A stretch of 64,000 nucleotides of DNA. Origin: Rhizobium sp. Root1220. GTDB taxonomy: Bacteria > Pseudomonadota > Alphaproteobacteria > Rhizobiales > Rhizobiaceae. This document shows, in pieces, positions 53,119 to 62,011 of this stretch. Made by a program: the position numbers and the translations under genes. The stretch covers positions 234,888-298,887 of the forward strand of contig NZ_LMDG01000034.1 of the NCBI RefSeq assembly GCF_001426265.1, written 5' to 3'. The notes under the pieces are model-generated. The model worked only from the letters and a program-made list of their open reading frames with translations, searched no databases and had not been told where the DNA came from. Position 1 is the first letter of the stretch. Each line of letters begins with the position of its first letter.

Positions 53119-54429
53119 TCAGACGTAACGGTTGACGACGTTCTCCAGCAGTTCCTGCTGGCCGGACTTCGGCTGTGGGTTGACGTCCTGGCTTTCCACC
53201 CGGGCCGCAATCTGTTCGAGCGAGTATTCGCCGCGCAGCATCTTCTGGCTCTCGGCCGAGTCCCAGCCCGCATAGCGGTTCGCCAGCGGCTGCGACAGCG
53301 CCTTTTCCTCGATCATCTTCGCCGCTGCCTTAAGGCCGCGGGCGCAGCAATCCATGCCGCCGATGTGGCCGATCAGGAGATCTGCCGGATCGAGCGACTG
53401 GCGGCGCAGCTTCGAATCGAAGTTGGTGCCGCCGGAGGTGAAGCCGCCGCCCGCCAGGACCTGGTAATAGGCCAGCGCCATCTCAGGCACGTTGTTCGGG
53501 AACTGGTCGGTGTCCCAGCCGGACTGGTAGTCGTTGCGGTTCATGTCGATCGAACCGAAGATGCCGAGCGCATTGGCAAGCGCCAACTCGTGTTCGAAGG
53601 AATGGCCGGCAAGGATCGCGTGACCCTGCTCGATGTTGACCTTCACTTCGTTTTCGAGACCGTTCTTCTTCAGGAAGCCGTAAACGGTCGCAACGTCGTA
53701 GTCGTATTGGTGCTTGGTCGGCTCCTGCGGCTTCGGCTCGATCAGGATCGCGCCCTTGAAACCGATCTTGTGCTTGTACTCGACCACGAGGTTGAGGAAG
53801 CGGCCCATCTGGTCGAGTTCGCGCTTCAGGTCGGTGTTGAGCAGTGTCTCATAGCCTTCGCGGCCGCCCCAGAGAACATAGTTCTCGCCGCCGAGCTTCT
53901 GCGTGGCGTCCAGGCAGGTCTTCACCGTCGCTGCCGAGAATGCAAAGACGTCCGGATCCGGATTGGTTGCGGCACCCGACATGAAGCGGCGGTTGGAGAA
54001 CAGGTTCGCTGTGCCCCAGAGCAGTTTGGTGCCGGTTGCGGCCTGCTTTTCAGCGAAATAATCGACGATCTCGTTGAGGTTCTTGGTGTTCTCGGCAAAG
54101 TTCTTGCCTTCCGGCCGCACGTCGGCGTCGTGGAAGCAGTAGTAGGGTGCGCCGAGCAGCGAGAAGAATTCGAAGGCAACGTCAGCCTTCAGCTTCGCAG
54201 CCTTCATTGTGTCCTCGAACCAGGGGCGCTGGAACGTCTGGCCGCCGAAGGGGTCACCGCCCGGCCATGTGAAGGTGTGCCAGTAGGCAACGGCAAAACG
54301 CAGGTGGTCTTCCATCCGCTTGCCCATGACGATCTCGTCGGGCTGGTAATGACGGAAGGCCAGCGGGTTGGTGCTGTCCGGGCCTTCATACTTTATCTTC
54401 TGGATGTCGCCGAAAAATCCGGTGCTCAT
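53119..54429 (-). CDS. xylA: Xylose isomerase
   Basis: A 436-residue TIM-barrel enzyme converting D-xylose to D-xylulose. The family patterns are clear: YWHTFTWPGGDPFG near 49-62, CFHDADVRPEG near 98-108 with the catalytic His100 and Asp103, LWGGREGYETLLNTD near 185 and LIEPKPQEPTKHQYDYD near 229-245 with metal-ligand residues. Length is normal for the class II form. GGAG lies 8 nt before the ATG. It follows xylB by 80 nt; a stable hairpin lies in the gap. Confidence 0.96.
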   Translation of the reverse strand: MSTGFFGDIQKIKYEGPDSTNPLAFRHYQPDEIVMGKRMEDHLRFAVAYWHTFTWPGGDPFGGQTFQRPWFEDTMKAAKLKADVAFEFFSLLGAPYYCFHDADVRPEGKNFAENTKNLNEIVDYFAEKQAATGTKLLWGTANLFSNRRFMSGAATNPDPDVFAFSAATVKTCLDATQKLGGENYVLWGGREGYETLLNTDLKRELDQMGRFLNLVVEYKHKIGFKGAILIEPKPQEPTKHQYDYDVATVYGFLKKNGLENEVKVNIEQGHAILAGHSFEHELALANALGIFGSIDMNRNDYQSGWDTDQFPNNVPEMALAYYQVLAGGGFTSGGTNFDSKLRRQSLDPADLLIGHIGGMDCCARGLKAAAKMIEEKALSQPLANRYAGWDSAESQKMLRGEYSLEQIAARVESQDVNPQPKSGQQELLENVVNRYV

Positions 54430-54473
54430 TGTACTGTCTCCTTGGGTTCGACTCTATTGTTCTTGCCGCGAGC

Positions 54474-54500
54474 GTCCCTCTCCCTGTCAGGGCGAGGGAC
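54474..54500. repeat. Hairpin between xylB and xylA
   Basis: Outer arms GTCCCTC/GAGGGAC enclose inner CCCTG/CAGGG around one base. It sits in the 80-nt gap of the operon and may alter mRNA processing or the balance of XylB to XylA. Confidence 0.55.
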
Positions 54501-54509
54501 AGCCCAATC

Positions 54510-55964
54510 CTAATGTGCCAGCGACTTGATCGCAGGGTAGAGCGCACGGTAACGCGAGTAGGCATCCCCGTAGGCACCGCTCAGAGCCGTCACAGGCTCG
54601 ATCGTGCCGGCCGTTTTCGGTGGCGTGCAGACGGCAACGGGATCGGCTCCCGTCGCGGCGATCAGGCCGAGGCGGGCGGCACCGAAGGCGGCACCGAAAT
54701 CGCCGTCCGCCGGCAGATCGACGGGAACGCCAAGCGCCGTCGCGATCGAGGCCAACCAGTAACGCGAGCGTGAGCCACCGCCGATGGCTGTCACGCGGCT
54801 GATATCGGTGCCTGCGGAACGCAGCGCTTCAAGATTGTCGCGAATGGCGAAGGACACGCCTTCCAGAACGGCCTGGGTGAGCACAACACGGCTGCTCTCA
54901 TGTCCGAGACCAATGAAGGCGCCGCGTACTGTGGCATCGTTGTGCGGCGTGCGCTCCCCCGAGAGGTAAGGCAGGAAGGTAACGCCGGAAGGTACGTTCA
55001 GCGTTTCGCCGAGTTCGGAGGTGAGATCCGAAGCCGATTTGCCGGTGACACCGGAATGCCAGTTCAGCGCATCGGTCGCCGAGAGGATGACACCCATCTG
55101 GTGCCAGGTATTTGGCAGCGCGTGGCAGAACGCGTGGACGGCGCTTTCCGGCTTCGGCAGGTAGGCGGCGTTGGCGGCAAAGAGCACGCCCGAAGTGCCG
55201 AGCGAGACAAAGGCGGCGCCATCGCGGACCGTGCCCATGCCGCAGGCGGAAGCGGCATTGTCCCCAGCCCCGCCGGCAACGACAGCATCGCCTGCGATGC
55301 CCCACTTGGCGGCAAGTTCGCCGCGCAGCTTGCCGCCTTGCTCGGTGCCTTCGATGAGTGTCGGCATCTGCTTCTCGTCAAGGCCGGTCGCAGCGAGGAG
55401 TTCCGATGACCACTTGCGCTTGCCGGTGTCGAGCCACGAGGTGCCGGCGGAGTCCGACATTTCGGAGATATGTTCGCCGGTCAGCCAGAGCCTCAGGTAG
55501 TCCTTCGGCAACAGAACCTTCGCCACCTTGGCGAAAATCGCCGGCTCGTGCTTGGCAACCCAGGCCAGCTTCGGCGCCGTGAAGCCGGGGAAAACGATGT
55601 TGCCGGTTAGCTTGCGGAATTTGGGATCTGCGTCGAGCGCTGCAGCCTCGACGTGGCTGCGCGTGTCGTTCCAGAGAATGCAGGGACGCAGCACCTTGTC
55701 ATCGGCATCCAGCAGCGTCGCGCCGTGCATCTGGCCGGACAGTCCAATACCCCTTACCGCTTCAAGTTCCTTCGGATGCTTGGCCTTTAGCCCGGCCACG
55801 GCCTCTTCGGTGGCACGCAGCCAATGCGACGGCTCCTGTTCCGACCAGCCGGAATGCGGACGCGAGACGTCGAGCGAACCATTGGCCGAGCCGATGATCT
55901 TCTGATAGCCGTCGATCAGCATGGCTTTGACGCCGGAGGTTCCGAGATCGAGACCCAGATACAT
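54510..55964 (-). CDS. xylB: Xylulokinase
   Basis: A 484-residue FGGY-family kinase that phosphorylates D-xylulose to xylulose 5-phosphate for the pentose phosphate pathway. YLGLDLGTSGVKAMLID opens the first domain, GIGLSGQMHGATLLD near 75-90 is the xylulokinase pattern with the catalytic region, and GGGSRSRYWLASIAT near 385-400 is the C-terminal FGGY signature. AGGGAGA precedes the ATG. It lies 18 nt after the LacI gene and upstream of xylA in one operon. Confidence 0.95.
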   Translation of the reverse strand: MYLGLDLGTSGVKAMLIDGYQKIIGSANGSLDVSRPHSGWSEQEPSHWLRATEEAVAGLKAKHPKELEAVRGIGLSGQMHGATLLDADDKVLRPCILWNDTRSHVEAAALDADPKFRKLTGNIVFPGFTAPKLAWVAKHEPAIFAKVAKVLLPKDYLRLWLTGEHISEMSDSAGTSWLDTGKRKWSSELLAATGLDEKQMPTLIEGTEQGGKLRGELAAKWGIAGDAVVAGGAGDNAASACGMGTVRDGAAFVSLGTSGVLFAANAAYLPKPESAVHAFCHALPNTWHQMGVILSATDALNWHSGVTGKSASDLTSELGETLNVPSGVTFLPYLSGERTPHNDATVRGAFIGLGHESSRVVLTQAVLEGVSFAIRDNLEALRSAGTDISRVTAIGGGSRSRYWLASIATALGVPVDLPADGDFGAAFGAARLGLIAATGADPVAVCTPPKTAGTIEPVTALSGAYGDAYSRYRALYPAIKSLAH

Positions 55965-55982
55965 GTCATTCTCCCTTTGCCG

Positions 55983-57008
55983 TTACGGCAGATTGTCTTT
56001 TAGGAATATATCGAGACGGATACGCTCCTGCCCGTCGATGACGGCGAGCCCGTCCGCCTTCGCCTTGAGAACGCGGATCGCGCTGCGTACCTCATGCCCG
56101 GCATCCTGATTGAGGATTGCGTCGATCGTACCGTCGATAAGCGCGGCGCGCGTATGTGCCGTCAGTTCATGCGCCACGACGGTCAGCGAACGATCGGCCG
56201 CCCTTGCCTTCAGTGCCTTGATAAGACCGCGGTTACCCGCACCCAGGCTATAGACGCCGACGATCCCGCCCTTCTTCGAGAGCGCATCGGCCACCAGCAT
56301 GTACGCCATTTCCGGATCGTCGCGTCCCTCCAGCACCGGCAGGATGGAAAGCGATGGAAACTCCCTGGCAATAACCGCTGCAAACCCCTCGAGGCGTTCG
56401 CGATGATCCCGAACCAGCATTGAGCCGGCGAGAACAGCAACGTCCCCCTCGGCGCCGCCAAGAAATCGCCCGAGAAGCCGCGCGGCTGTGCGTCCGGCCG
56501 CGATGTTGTCGACGCCCGCATAGTGATGACGCCGCGAGCCGGTGAGATCCGATACCAGCGTCACGACCGGGATACCGTTCTCGACCAGTTTATCGACGGC
56601 CTCGCGCACTTCCGGCGCATCCGTTGCCACCAGCGCGATCCCCGAGGGACGCTCCTCGCCGAGCATTTCGAGCGCGGCGACAAGTGCATCCGGATCAAAG
56701 GCAGGGATTTCGATCGTGCGGATCTCCGTCCGATCAACCGGCGCGCGGGCGACGGCGGCGCGCACTTCGGCGTTCAGCCCGTGCATGAAGGAATTGTCAC
56801 TGGCGGGAAGAATGAAGACAAACGGGTAGGTGCGCCCTTTCGCGAGATTGGCGGCGGCGACATCGCGCACATAACCAATCTCGCGAATGGCGTTTTCGAC
56901 CTTCTCCCGCGTCACATGGCGCACGCCCGGACGCTGGTTCAGCACCCGGTCGACGGTCGCAAGGCTGACGCCCGCGGCAGCGGCGATATCGTGAACTGTA
57001 GGCCTCAT
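55983..57008 (-). CDS. LacI family regulator of the xyl operon
   Basis: A 341-residue regulator, first gene of the LacI-xylB-xylA unit. PTVHDIAAAAGVSLATVDRVLN (3-24) is the helix-turn-helix and AAANLAKGRTY the hinge region. The sensor domain has FVFILPASDNSFMHGLNAEV at its start and an Asp-rich binding cleft. It probably senses xylose or a related sugar and represses its own operon. GGAGGAG lies before the ATG. A palindrome at 57040-57059 lies 32 nt upstream of the start. Confidence 0.9.
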   Translation of the reverse strand: MRPTVHDIAAAAGVSLATVDRVLNQRPGVRHVTREKVENAIREIGYVRDVAAANLAKGRTYPFVFILPASDNSFMHGLNAEVRAAVARAPVDRTEIRTIEIPAFDPDALVAALEMLGEERPSGIALVATDAPEVREAVDKLVENGIPVVTLVSDLTGSRRHHYAGVDNIAAGRTAARLLGRFLGGAEGDVAVLAGSMLVRDHRERLEGFAAVIAREFPSLSILPVLEGRDDPEMAYMLVADALSKKGGIVGVYSLGAGNRGLIKALKARAADRSLTVVAHELTAHTRAALIDGTIDAILNQDAGHEVRSAIRVLKAKADGLAVIDGQERIRLDIFLKDNLP

Positions 57009-57325
57009 GACTCCTCCTGCCGAGACCTTTAACTCCAAATTTGATGTACGTAAATCAAAATTTGCGAACAGATATTTTTTGTCGGGGAATCCATATTGCT
57101 TTTTGTGATGTCCGACTATCCCCGGCTTGAATCGCGCCGCCGTTCCTCACGGTCTCGCAACATCTTCGGTGGGCACAACTGCCACGTCAAGCTCGAAGCG
57201 AGCGGGTGCACTACCCGGTAACCAACTGGACTCTATACGGCGGACAATCCGCGGCGAATGAATTCTCGGGGAAACAACCCATCGCCATCGCGGCGGGCGG
57301 GGCGACCTTCGATGTCTCGCAGAGC
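57009..57325. other. Intergenic region between xyl operon and emrB
   Basis: About 317 bp. It contains the candidate LacI operator at 57040-57059 and the AT-rich promoter side of the xyl operon. The part next to emrB (57150-57325) is GC-rich and shows no gene or clear terminator. Confidence 0.5.
57040..57059. promoter_or_regulatory. Candidate LacI operator of the xyl operon
   Basis: TTTGAT, 8-nt spacer GTACGTAA, ATCAAA. The whole 20 bp is palindromic apart from one pair and is centred on CG (TACGTA), as expected for a LacI-family site. Confidence 0.6.
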
Positions 57326-58912
57326 CTAGTGGCCACCGCCTCCACCGCCGCCCTGCGGAGCGGGTTTGTCGATCAGGACGATGCCGAAGATCATCGCGAG
57401 GAAGAGCACGGTCAGCATCAGGAAGATATCGCTGAACGACAGGACCATCGCCTGCTTGGTCACCAATCCGACCATCTGCTTGATCGCAACCGCGGCACCG
57501 TCCATGCCATAGGCGTTGTAGTTCGACGTCATGTTTTTCATCTGATCCAACGCCACCGGATTGCCCCAGTCGAGGCCCTCGCGAATCCGCTGGTAATGCA
57601 CGTCCTGCCTGTTGGTCAGCACCGTATTTATCACAGCGAGACCAACCGCTCCGCCGAGGTTACGCGTCAGGTTGAACAGGCCGGAAGCACCCCGCATACG
57701 CGCCGGCGGCATCGTGCCGAGCGCGATGTTGTTGATCGGCACCATGCACATCATCAGGCCGAAGCCACGGAGGATCTGCGGAATGAACAACTCGCGAAAA
57801 TCCCAGTCGGTGGTCACGCCGGTCATGAGATACGTGCCGGCGGCAAAGCTGGCGAAGCCGAGTGCCATCATCAATCGCAGATCCATCTTCGTCGACAGCT
57901 TGCCGGCGATTGGCGCGGTGAAGAACATGGCAAGACCGGAGACGAACATAGTCTCGCCGATCATCAGCGAATCATAGCCGCGGATGCGCCCGAGGTAGAC
58001 CGGATAGATATAGGTCAGCCCGTAGAGACCGATACCCATGACAAAGGAAAACAGGGAGCCCACCGCGAAGTTGCGGTTGGAGAACGCCCTCAGATCAACG
58101 ACGGGGAAATCGACCTTGAAAGCACGATAGAAGAATACGACGCAGCCGATAGCCGAGGCGACCGCACCGATGACGATGTTCCTGTCGTTGAACCAGTCAT
58201 TGGAATTGCCTTCTTCCAGCACGTATTCCAGCGCGCCCAGAAACACGCCCATCGAGAACAGGCCCCACCAGTCGAACTTCTTGATCAACGAGAATTCCGG
58301 CTTGTCAAAATCGATGAAATTCCAGGCCACGATGGTGACGATGATGCCCGGGATGATGTTGACCAGAAACAGCCAGTGCCAGGAGAAGGCATGGCTGAGA
58401 TAGCCGCCGACGGTCGGGCCGATCGTCGGCGCGAGCGTGGCGATCAAACCGATAATCGGCGATACGATGCTGCGCTTGGAGGGCGGGAAGATCGTGAAGG
58501 CAGCCGCGAAGACCGACGGAATCATCCCACCGCCGATGAAGCCCTGGATCGCACGGTAGACGATCATCTGGTCGATGTTCGTCGCGGTCGCACAGAGCGC
58601 GCTGGCCATGGTGAAGCCTGCAGCCGAGACCGCAAAGAGATAGCGGGTCGAAACGATGCGGGCGAGCGTGCCCGACAGCGGAATCATGATGACTTCCGCA
58701 ATCAGGTACGAGGTCTGGACCCAGCCGATTTCGTCCGTGCCGGCGCTGAGACCGGCCTGGATTTCGGCAAGCGATGCAGACACGATCTGAATGTCGAGGA
58801 TCGACATGAACATACCGAGCACCATCGCAATGAACGCAATGAGCTTGCGGGGATCCATGTGGTCCGCAGCCGGATTGGCCGGAACGGTTCCAACTGTTGC
58901 GCTCGCGGCCAT
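57326..58912 (-). CDS. emrB: DHA2 family multidrug efflux permease EmrB
   Basis: A 528-residue permease with 14 membrane helices, the DHA2 major facilitator type. Motif C of drug antiporters appears as IATLAPTIGPTVGGYLS (near 157-173), and the cytoplasmic loop SGTLARIVSTRYLF resembles motif A. The C-terminus ends in a short Gly-rich, His-ending tail. It exports drugs or plant compounds through a periplasmic EmrA and an outer-membrane TolC-type channel. It lies 20 nt after emrA on the same strand; emrR is divergent beyond emrA. Confidence 0.93.
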   Translation of the reverse strand: MAASATVGTVPANPAADHMDPRKLIAFIAMVLGMFMSILDIQIVSASLAEIQAGLSAGTDEIGWVQTSYLIAEVIMIPLSGTLARIVSTRYLFAVSAAGFTMASALCATATNIDQMIVYRAIQGFIGGGMIPSVFAAAFTIFPPSKRSIVSPIIGLIATLAPTIGPTVGGYLSHAFSWHWLFLVNIIPGIIVTIVAWNFIDFDKPEFSLIKKFDWWGLFSMGVFLGALEYVLEEGNSNDWFNDRNIVIGAVASAIGCVVFFYRAFKVDFPVVDLRAFSNRNFAVGSLFSFVMGIGLYGLTYIYPVYLGRIRGYDSLMIGETMFVSGLAMFFTAPIAGKLSTKMDLRLMMALGFASFAAGTYLMTGVTTDWDFRELFIPQILRGFGLMMCMVPINNIALGTMPPARMRGASGLFNLTRNLGGAVGLAVINTVLTNRQDVHYQRIREGLDWGNPVALDQMKNMTSNYNAYGMDGAAVAIKQMVGLVTKQAMVLSFSDIFLMLTVLFLAMIFGIVLIDKPAPQGGGGGGGH

Positions 58913-58932
58913 GGGGCTACCTCGTCAGGCTA

Positions 58933-60129
58933 TTACTTGGCCGCATCCGGTGCAGTGCGCGTGTCGACATCGACAACGACGCTGAGACCGGCGCGCAGGC
59001 GACCGCTGTCGAGAACATCCTGCGGCAGGGCAATGCGGACCGGAACGCGCTGGATGATCTTCGTGAAGTTACCCGTCGCATTCTCCGGCGGCAGCAGCGA
59101 GAACACGGATCCGGATGCCGGGGCAATCGACTCGACGGTACCGACGATCGGATGATCGTCATAGGCATCGACGTGGACGGTCACCTTGGAGCCCGGAACG
59201 AGATGCTGGATCTGCGTTTCCTTGAAGTTCGCGTCGATATAGAGCTGGCGTACCGGCACGAGCGCCATCAGGCGCTGGCCGGGCGATACGAGATCGCCTT
59301 CCTGCACAGAACGGTTGCCGACGACACCGTCATAAGGTGCCTTAAGAACGGTGAATGAAAGATCGCGGGCAGCCTTGTCGCGGGCAAGCTCCAACTGGCG
59401 GATCGTACCCTCGGCCTCCCGGCGCTGCGCATGCATAAGCGTGATGTTCGCCTCGGCAGAAGCAATGGCGGCGTCGCCCCCAACTAGGTTGGCACGTGCC
59501 TGATCGAGCGCAATGTTGGCGCTGTCGAGAGAGGCCGTTGTGCCGACCGATTTTGCCTGGAGGTCGCTGGCGCGTGACTGCGTGATCTCGGCACCGCGAA
59601 CGGTCGCTTGCAGTGCGACCTTCTGGGCCTTTGCCTGATCGAGGCTTGCCTGGCCGCCGGCGATCTGCGCGTCGATGCGCTGCAACGACAGCCTCTCTGT
59701 GTCGAGAGATGCTTCAGCCTGTTCGAGCGCGATCTTGTAGTCTCCGTCGTCGAGTGTCGCGAGAACGTCGCCTGCCTTGATCTGCTGGTTTGCAACAACA
59801 TTGACCTTGGCGACGTAGCCGGTGACCTTCGGTGAGATCGTGGCGATATCGCCCTCGACATAGGCGTCGTCGGTAGAGACCATGAAGCGGCCCGTCGTCC
59901 ACCAGTCGTAGCCATACCAGCCCGCACCGGCCAGAAGGGCAAGCCCGATGACCGGCATTGCCAGGCCACGCTTCTTCTTCTTCTCGCCTGGCACGGCCTG
60001 CGTATCGGCGGGCGCCTGCGGAGCCTTGGTGGCTTCGGCCGTGGTGACTGCTGCTTCCTGAGCCTTATCCTCGGTGTCGGCGGGTTCGGTGACGATTCGG
60101 GCGACATTGGCTTTTTGGCTGGACGACAT
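58933..60129 (-). CDS. emrA: HlyD/EmrA family membrane fusion protein
   Basis: A 398-residue periplasmic adaptor. One membrane helix at about 56-75 (LAMPVIGLALLAGAGWYGYD) follows a 50-residue acidic/Ala-rich cytoplasmic tail. The lipoyl-like lobe (VSTDDAYVEGDIATISPKVTGYVAKV) comes next, then a coiled-coil hairpin at 130-265 and a beta-barrel end. It bridges EmrB to the outer-membrane channel. It is the first gene of the emrAB operon, whose promoter region faces emrR. Confidence 0.93.
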   Translation of the reverse strand: MSSSQKANVARIVTEPADTEDKAQEAAVTTAEATKAPQAPADTQAVPGEKKKKRGLAMPVIGLALLAGAGWYGYDWWTTGRFMVSTDDAYVEGDIATISPKVTGYVAKVNVVANQQIKAGDVLATLDDGDYKIALEQAEASLDTERLSLQRIDAQIAGGQASLDQAKAQKVALQATVRGAEITQSRASDLQAKSVGTTASLDSANIALDQARANLVGGDAAIASAEANITLMHAQRREAEGTIRQLELARDKAARDLSFTVLKAPYDGVVGNRSVQEGDLVSPGQRLMALVPVRQLYIDANFKETQIQHLVPGSKVTVHVDAYDDHPIVGTVESIAPASGSVFSLLPPENATGNFTKIIQRVPVRIALPQDVLDSGRLRAGLSVVVDVDTRTAPDAAK

Positions 60130-60159
60130 GGGCGACTACCGGTAAAACGAGTGAAACCA

Positions 60160-60239
60160 ATCGAACTGAACGGTTCGGTTTAGTTGACATAAAGCCTTTT
60201 TACGTTCATATCAAGACTTATCGAACCGCCCGGTTCGAT
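60160..60239. promoter_or_regulatory. emrA-emrR operator region
   Basis: ATCGAACCG, CC, CGGTTCGAT (60220-60239) is a perfect 9-bp inverted repeat; a second, imperfect copy with TCGAACTG and CGGTTCGG lies at 60161-60178. Both sit in the divergent promoter and suit two TetR dimers. Confidence 0.72.
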
Positions 60240-60283
60240 TTTGTTAACGAAACATTCGTTGCTACGAATATGGTTAAGGAGCG

Positions 60284-60955
60284 ATGACAGAGCTTTCCCA
60301 CACGGACACAGACGAATCCCCCTCGACCGGCGGCAGATGGGCCGCTGGCGAAGACCCTGCGAAGCGCAAGCAGATTCTCGACGGTGCCCGACGCGTTTTC
60401 ATGAAACTCGGCTTCGACGCCGCGAGCATGAACGATGTAACGCGCGACGCCGGAGTGTCAAAGGGGACGCTGTATGTCTATTTCGCCAACAAGGAAGAGC
60501 TCTTCACCGCGATGATCGAGAGCGAGCGCGCGGCTTTTGTAGCCTCGATGCGCACTGCTCTCGCCGAGCACGGCGATATTGAGAGCGGCCTGCACGATTT
60601 CGGGACCAGCTTCGTCATGCACCTGACCGACGAAAAGGTCATCAGCGCCATGCGCACGGTACTCGGCGTTCGTGATCGGATGCCGGCTCTCTGCCAGCGC
60701 TTCTTCAACGGGCCGGAAAACCTGAGAACGATCCTGTGCGACTATCTCGCGCGCTACGTCGAGGCCGGAAGGCTTGAGATTAGCGACATCGATCTCGCGG
60801 CTGGGCAGTTTCTCGACCTGTGCAGCGGTGGCTTCTTCAAGTTTCGGCTGTTCGGCAGCATGGAGCATGCTCCACCGCGGCATGAAATCGAGCGCGTCAT
60901 CAATGGTGCCATCCGCGTTTTCATGGCTGCTTACGGCGCAAATCCGCGCCGCTAA
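60284..60955 (+). CDS. emrR: TetR family regulator EmrR
   Basis: A 223-residue TetR regulator. The DNA-binding domain covers about 26-75, with RKQILDGARRVFMKLGFDAASMNDVTRDAGVSKGTLYVYFANKEELF in outline, and the C-terminal helices form the ligand pocket and dimer face. GGAG precedes the ATG. It is divergent from emrAB, the arrangement of EmrR in Sinorhizobium, which represses the pump and is relieved by flavonoid-like ligands there. The symbol is by synteny and motif, not by sequence comparison. Confidence 0.87.
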   Translation: MTELSHTDTDESPSTGGRWAAGEDPAKRKQILDGARRVFMKLGFDAASMNDVTRDAGVSKGTLYVYFANKEELFTAMIESERAAFVASMRTALAEHGDIESGLHDFGTSFVMHLTDEKVISAMRTVLGVRDRMPALCQRFFNGPENLRTILCDYLARYVEAGRLEISDIDLAAGQFLDLCSGGFFKFRLFGSMEHAPPRHEIERVINGAIRVFMAAYGANPRR

Positions 60956-61073
60956 CCGAAATTGTGCGTCCGCCCTTTGATTTCCTCGCACGGCGCACCA
61001 AAATCCCGCAATAGCGATCAAACCCCGTTTGCGGCTATTCCCTATGAAGGGAGCCGCAGCCAAGGGAATGAAA

Positions 61074-61910
61074 ATGAGCGCCATCGGACGGGCAGTCTGG
61101 TTCATCGAAAGCCATTTCGGCGATGATATCTCACTTGAGGAGATATCTGACGTCGCCGGACTTTCGCGCTACCACCTGTCTCGTGTCTTCGGCCTCGTGA
61201 CCGGCCATTCGATCAGCAGCTATATCCGCGCCCGCCGCCTGAGCGGCGCAGCACTTGCGCTGGTCGGCTCACCGAACATCCTCGAGGTTGCCCTCGACGC
61301 GGGCTACGGCTCGCACGAGGCCTTCACCCGTGCCTTTCGCGACCAGTTCGGCGTGACGCCGGATGCTGTCCGCAAGCAAGGGCACACGCGCAACCTCGTA
61401 CTTCTGGAGCCGATCAGAATGGACCCCGCTCGCCTCACCGAACTTGAACCGCCCCGTTTCGAAGCCCTGCCGCCGATGCTCTTTGCCGGCCTTCAGGAAA
61501 TCTACCCCTATGGCGGCAACGCCGCGATCCCGTCGCTTTGGCAGAAGTTCAACGCCTACGACGGCAGCATCCCGCGACAGAGCGGCAACGCTGCGTATGG
61601 TATCTGCACCCATATACCGGGCGAAGCGGAGAAGTTTCGCTACATGGCCGCTGTTGTCGTCAGCGACGTCAGCGACCTGCTGGACGGCTTTGCAACGCTG
61701 AAGATCGCCGGTCAGCGCTACGCCGTCTTCGCCCACCGGGGCCACGTCTCGGGAATACCCGCGACGATGCATCAGATATTCGGGACATGGTTGCCCGGCT
61801 CCGGCATCGAATTTGCCGACATGCCAGACATGTTCGAGCGCTACGACGAGCGTTTCGACCCCTATACGGGCATGGGTCTCACGGAAATCTGGATTCCGAT
61901 CAAGGAATAA
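61074..61910 (+). CDS. AraC regulator with GyrI-like effector domain
   Basis: A 278-residue protein. The N-terminal 105 residues are a double helix-turn-helix of the AraC type (LEEISDVAGLSRYHLSRVFG and ILEVALDAGYGSHEAFTRAF). The C-terminal part (125-278) is a GyrI-like (AraC_E_bind) domain that binds small hydrophobic or cationic molecules in Rob/BmrR relatives. AGGGA sits 6 nt upstream of the chosen ATG, and two further in-frame starts lie just before it. It is 118 nt downstream of emrR on the same strand, suggesting a role in drug response, but no target is visible. Confidence 0.87.
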   Translation: MSAIGRAVWFIESHFGDDISLEEISDVAGLSRYHLSRVFGLVTGHSISSYIRARRLSGAALALVGSPNILEVALDAGYGSHEAFTRAFRDQFGVTPDAVRKQGHTRNLVLLEPIRMDPARLTELEPPRFEALPPMLFAGLQEIYPYGGNAAIPSLWQKFNAYDGSIPRQSGNAAYGICTHIPGEAEKFRYMAAVVVSDVSDLLDGFATLKIAGQRYAVFAHRGHVSGIPATMHQIFGTWLPGSGIEFADMPDMFERYDERFDPYTGMGLTEIWIPIKE

Positions 61911-61925
61911 AAGCCTTTCGGCTTT
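61910..61925 (+). terminator. Weak hairpin after the AraC-GyrI gene
   Basis: AAAGCC, loop TTTC, GGCTTT, directly at the stop codon. It lies just before the terC leader stem, so it may end the upstream transcript or form part of the leader. Confidence 0.45.
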
Positions 61926-62008
61926 CGTATACCCCCTTGCGCGCTTGCCAAGGCAGGCAGCGTCCTTACATTGCGAGCGTCCGTTCATGTGGCGCAAGGG
62001 GATATACG
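61926..62008 (+). ncRNA. Structured terC leader, candidate terC RNA motif
   Basis: CGTATACCCCCTTGCGC (61926-61942) and GCGCAAGGGGATATACG (61992-62008) pair at 16 of 17 positions. The 3' arm contains the AAGGGG ribosome site of terC, so closing the stem would block translation. Smaller stems fit in the loop. A structured leader before terC genes is known in Alphaproteobacteria (terC motif), and this fits by position and layout. Confidence 0.6.
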
Positions 62009-62011
62009 CCG

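Noticed and set aside
57206..59155. Long plus-strand open frame (649 codons) opposite emrB
   Set aside because: It lies antisense to emrB, which has clear DHA2 motifs. The product is Arg/His/Asp-rich with no domain, typical of the reverse frame of a GC-rich gene.
61926..62011. yybP-ykoY Mn2+ riboswitch before terC
   Set aside because: I could not see the conserved sequences of that class. The simple long stem fits the separate terC leader type better.
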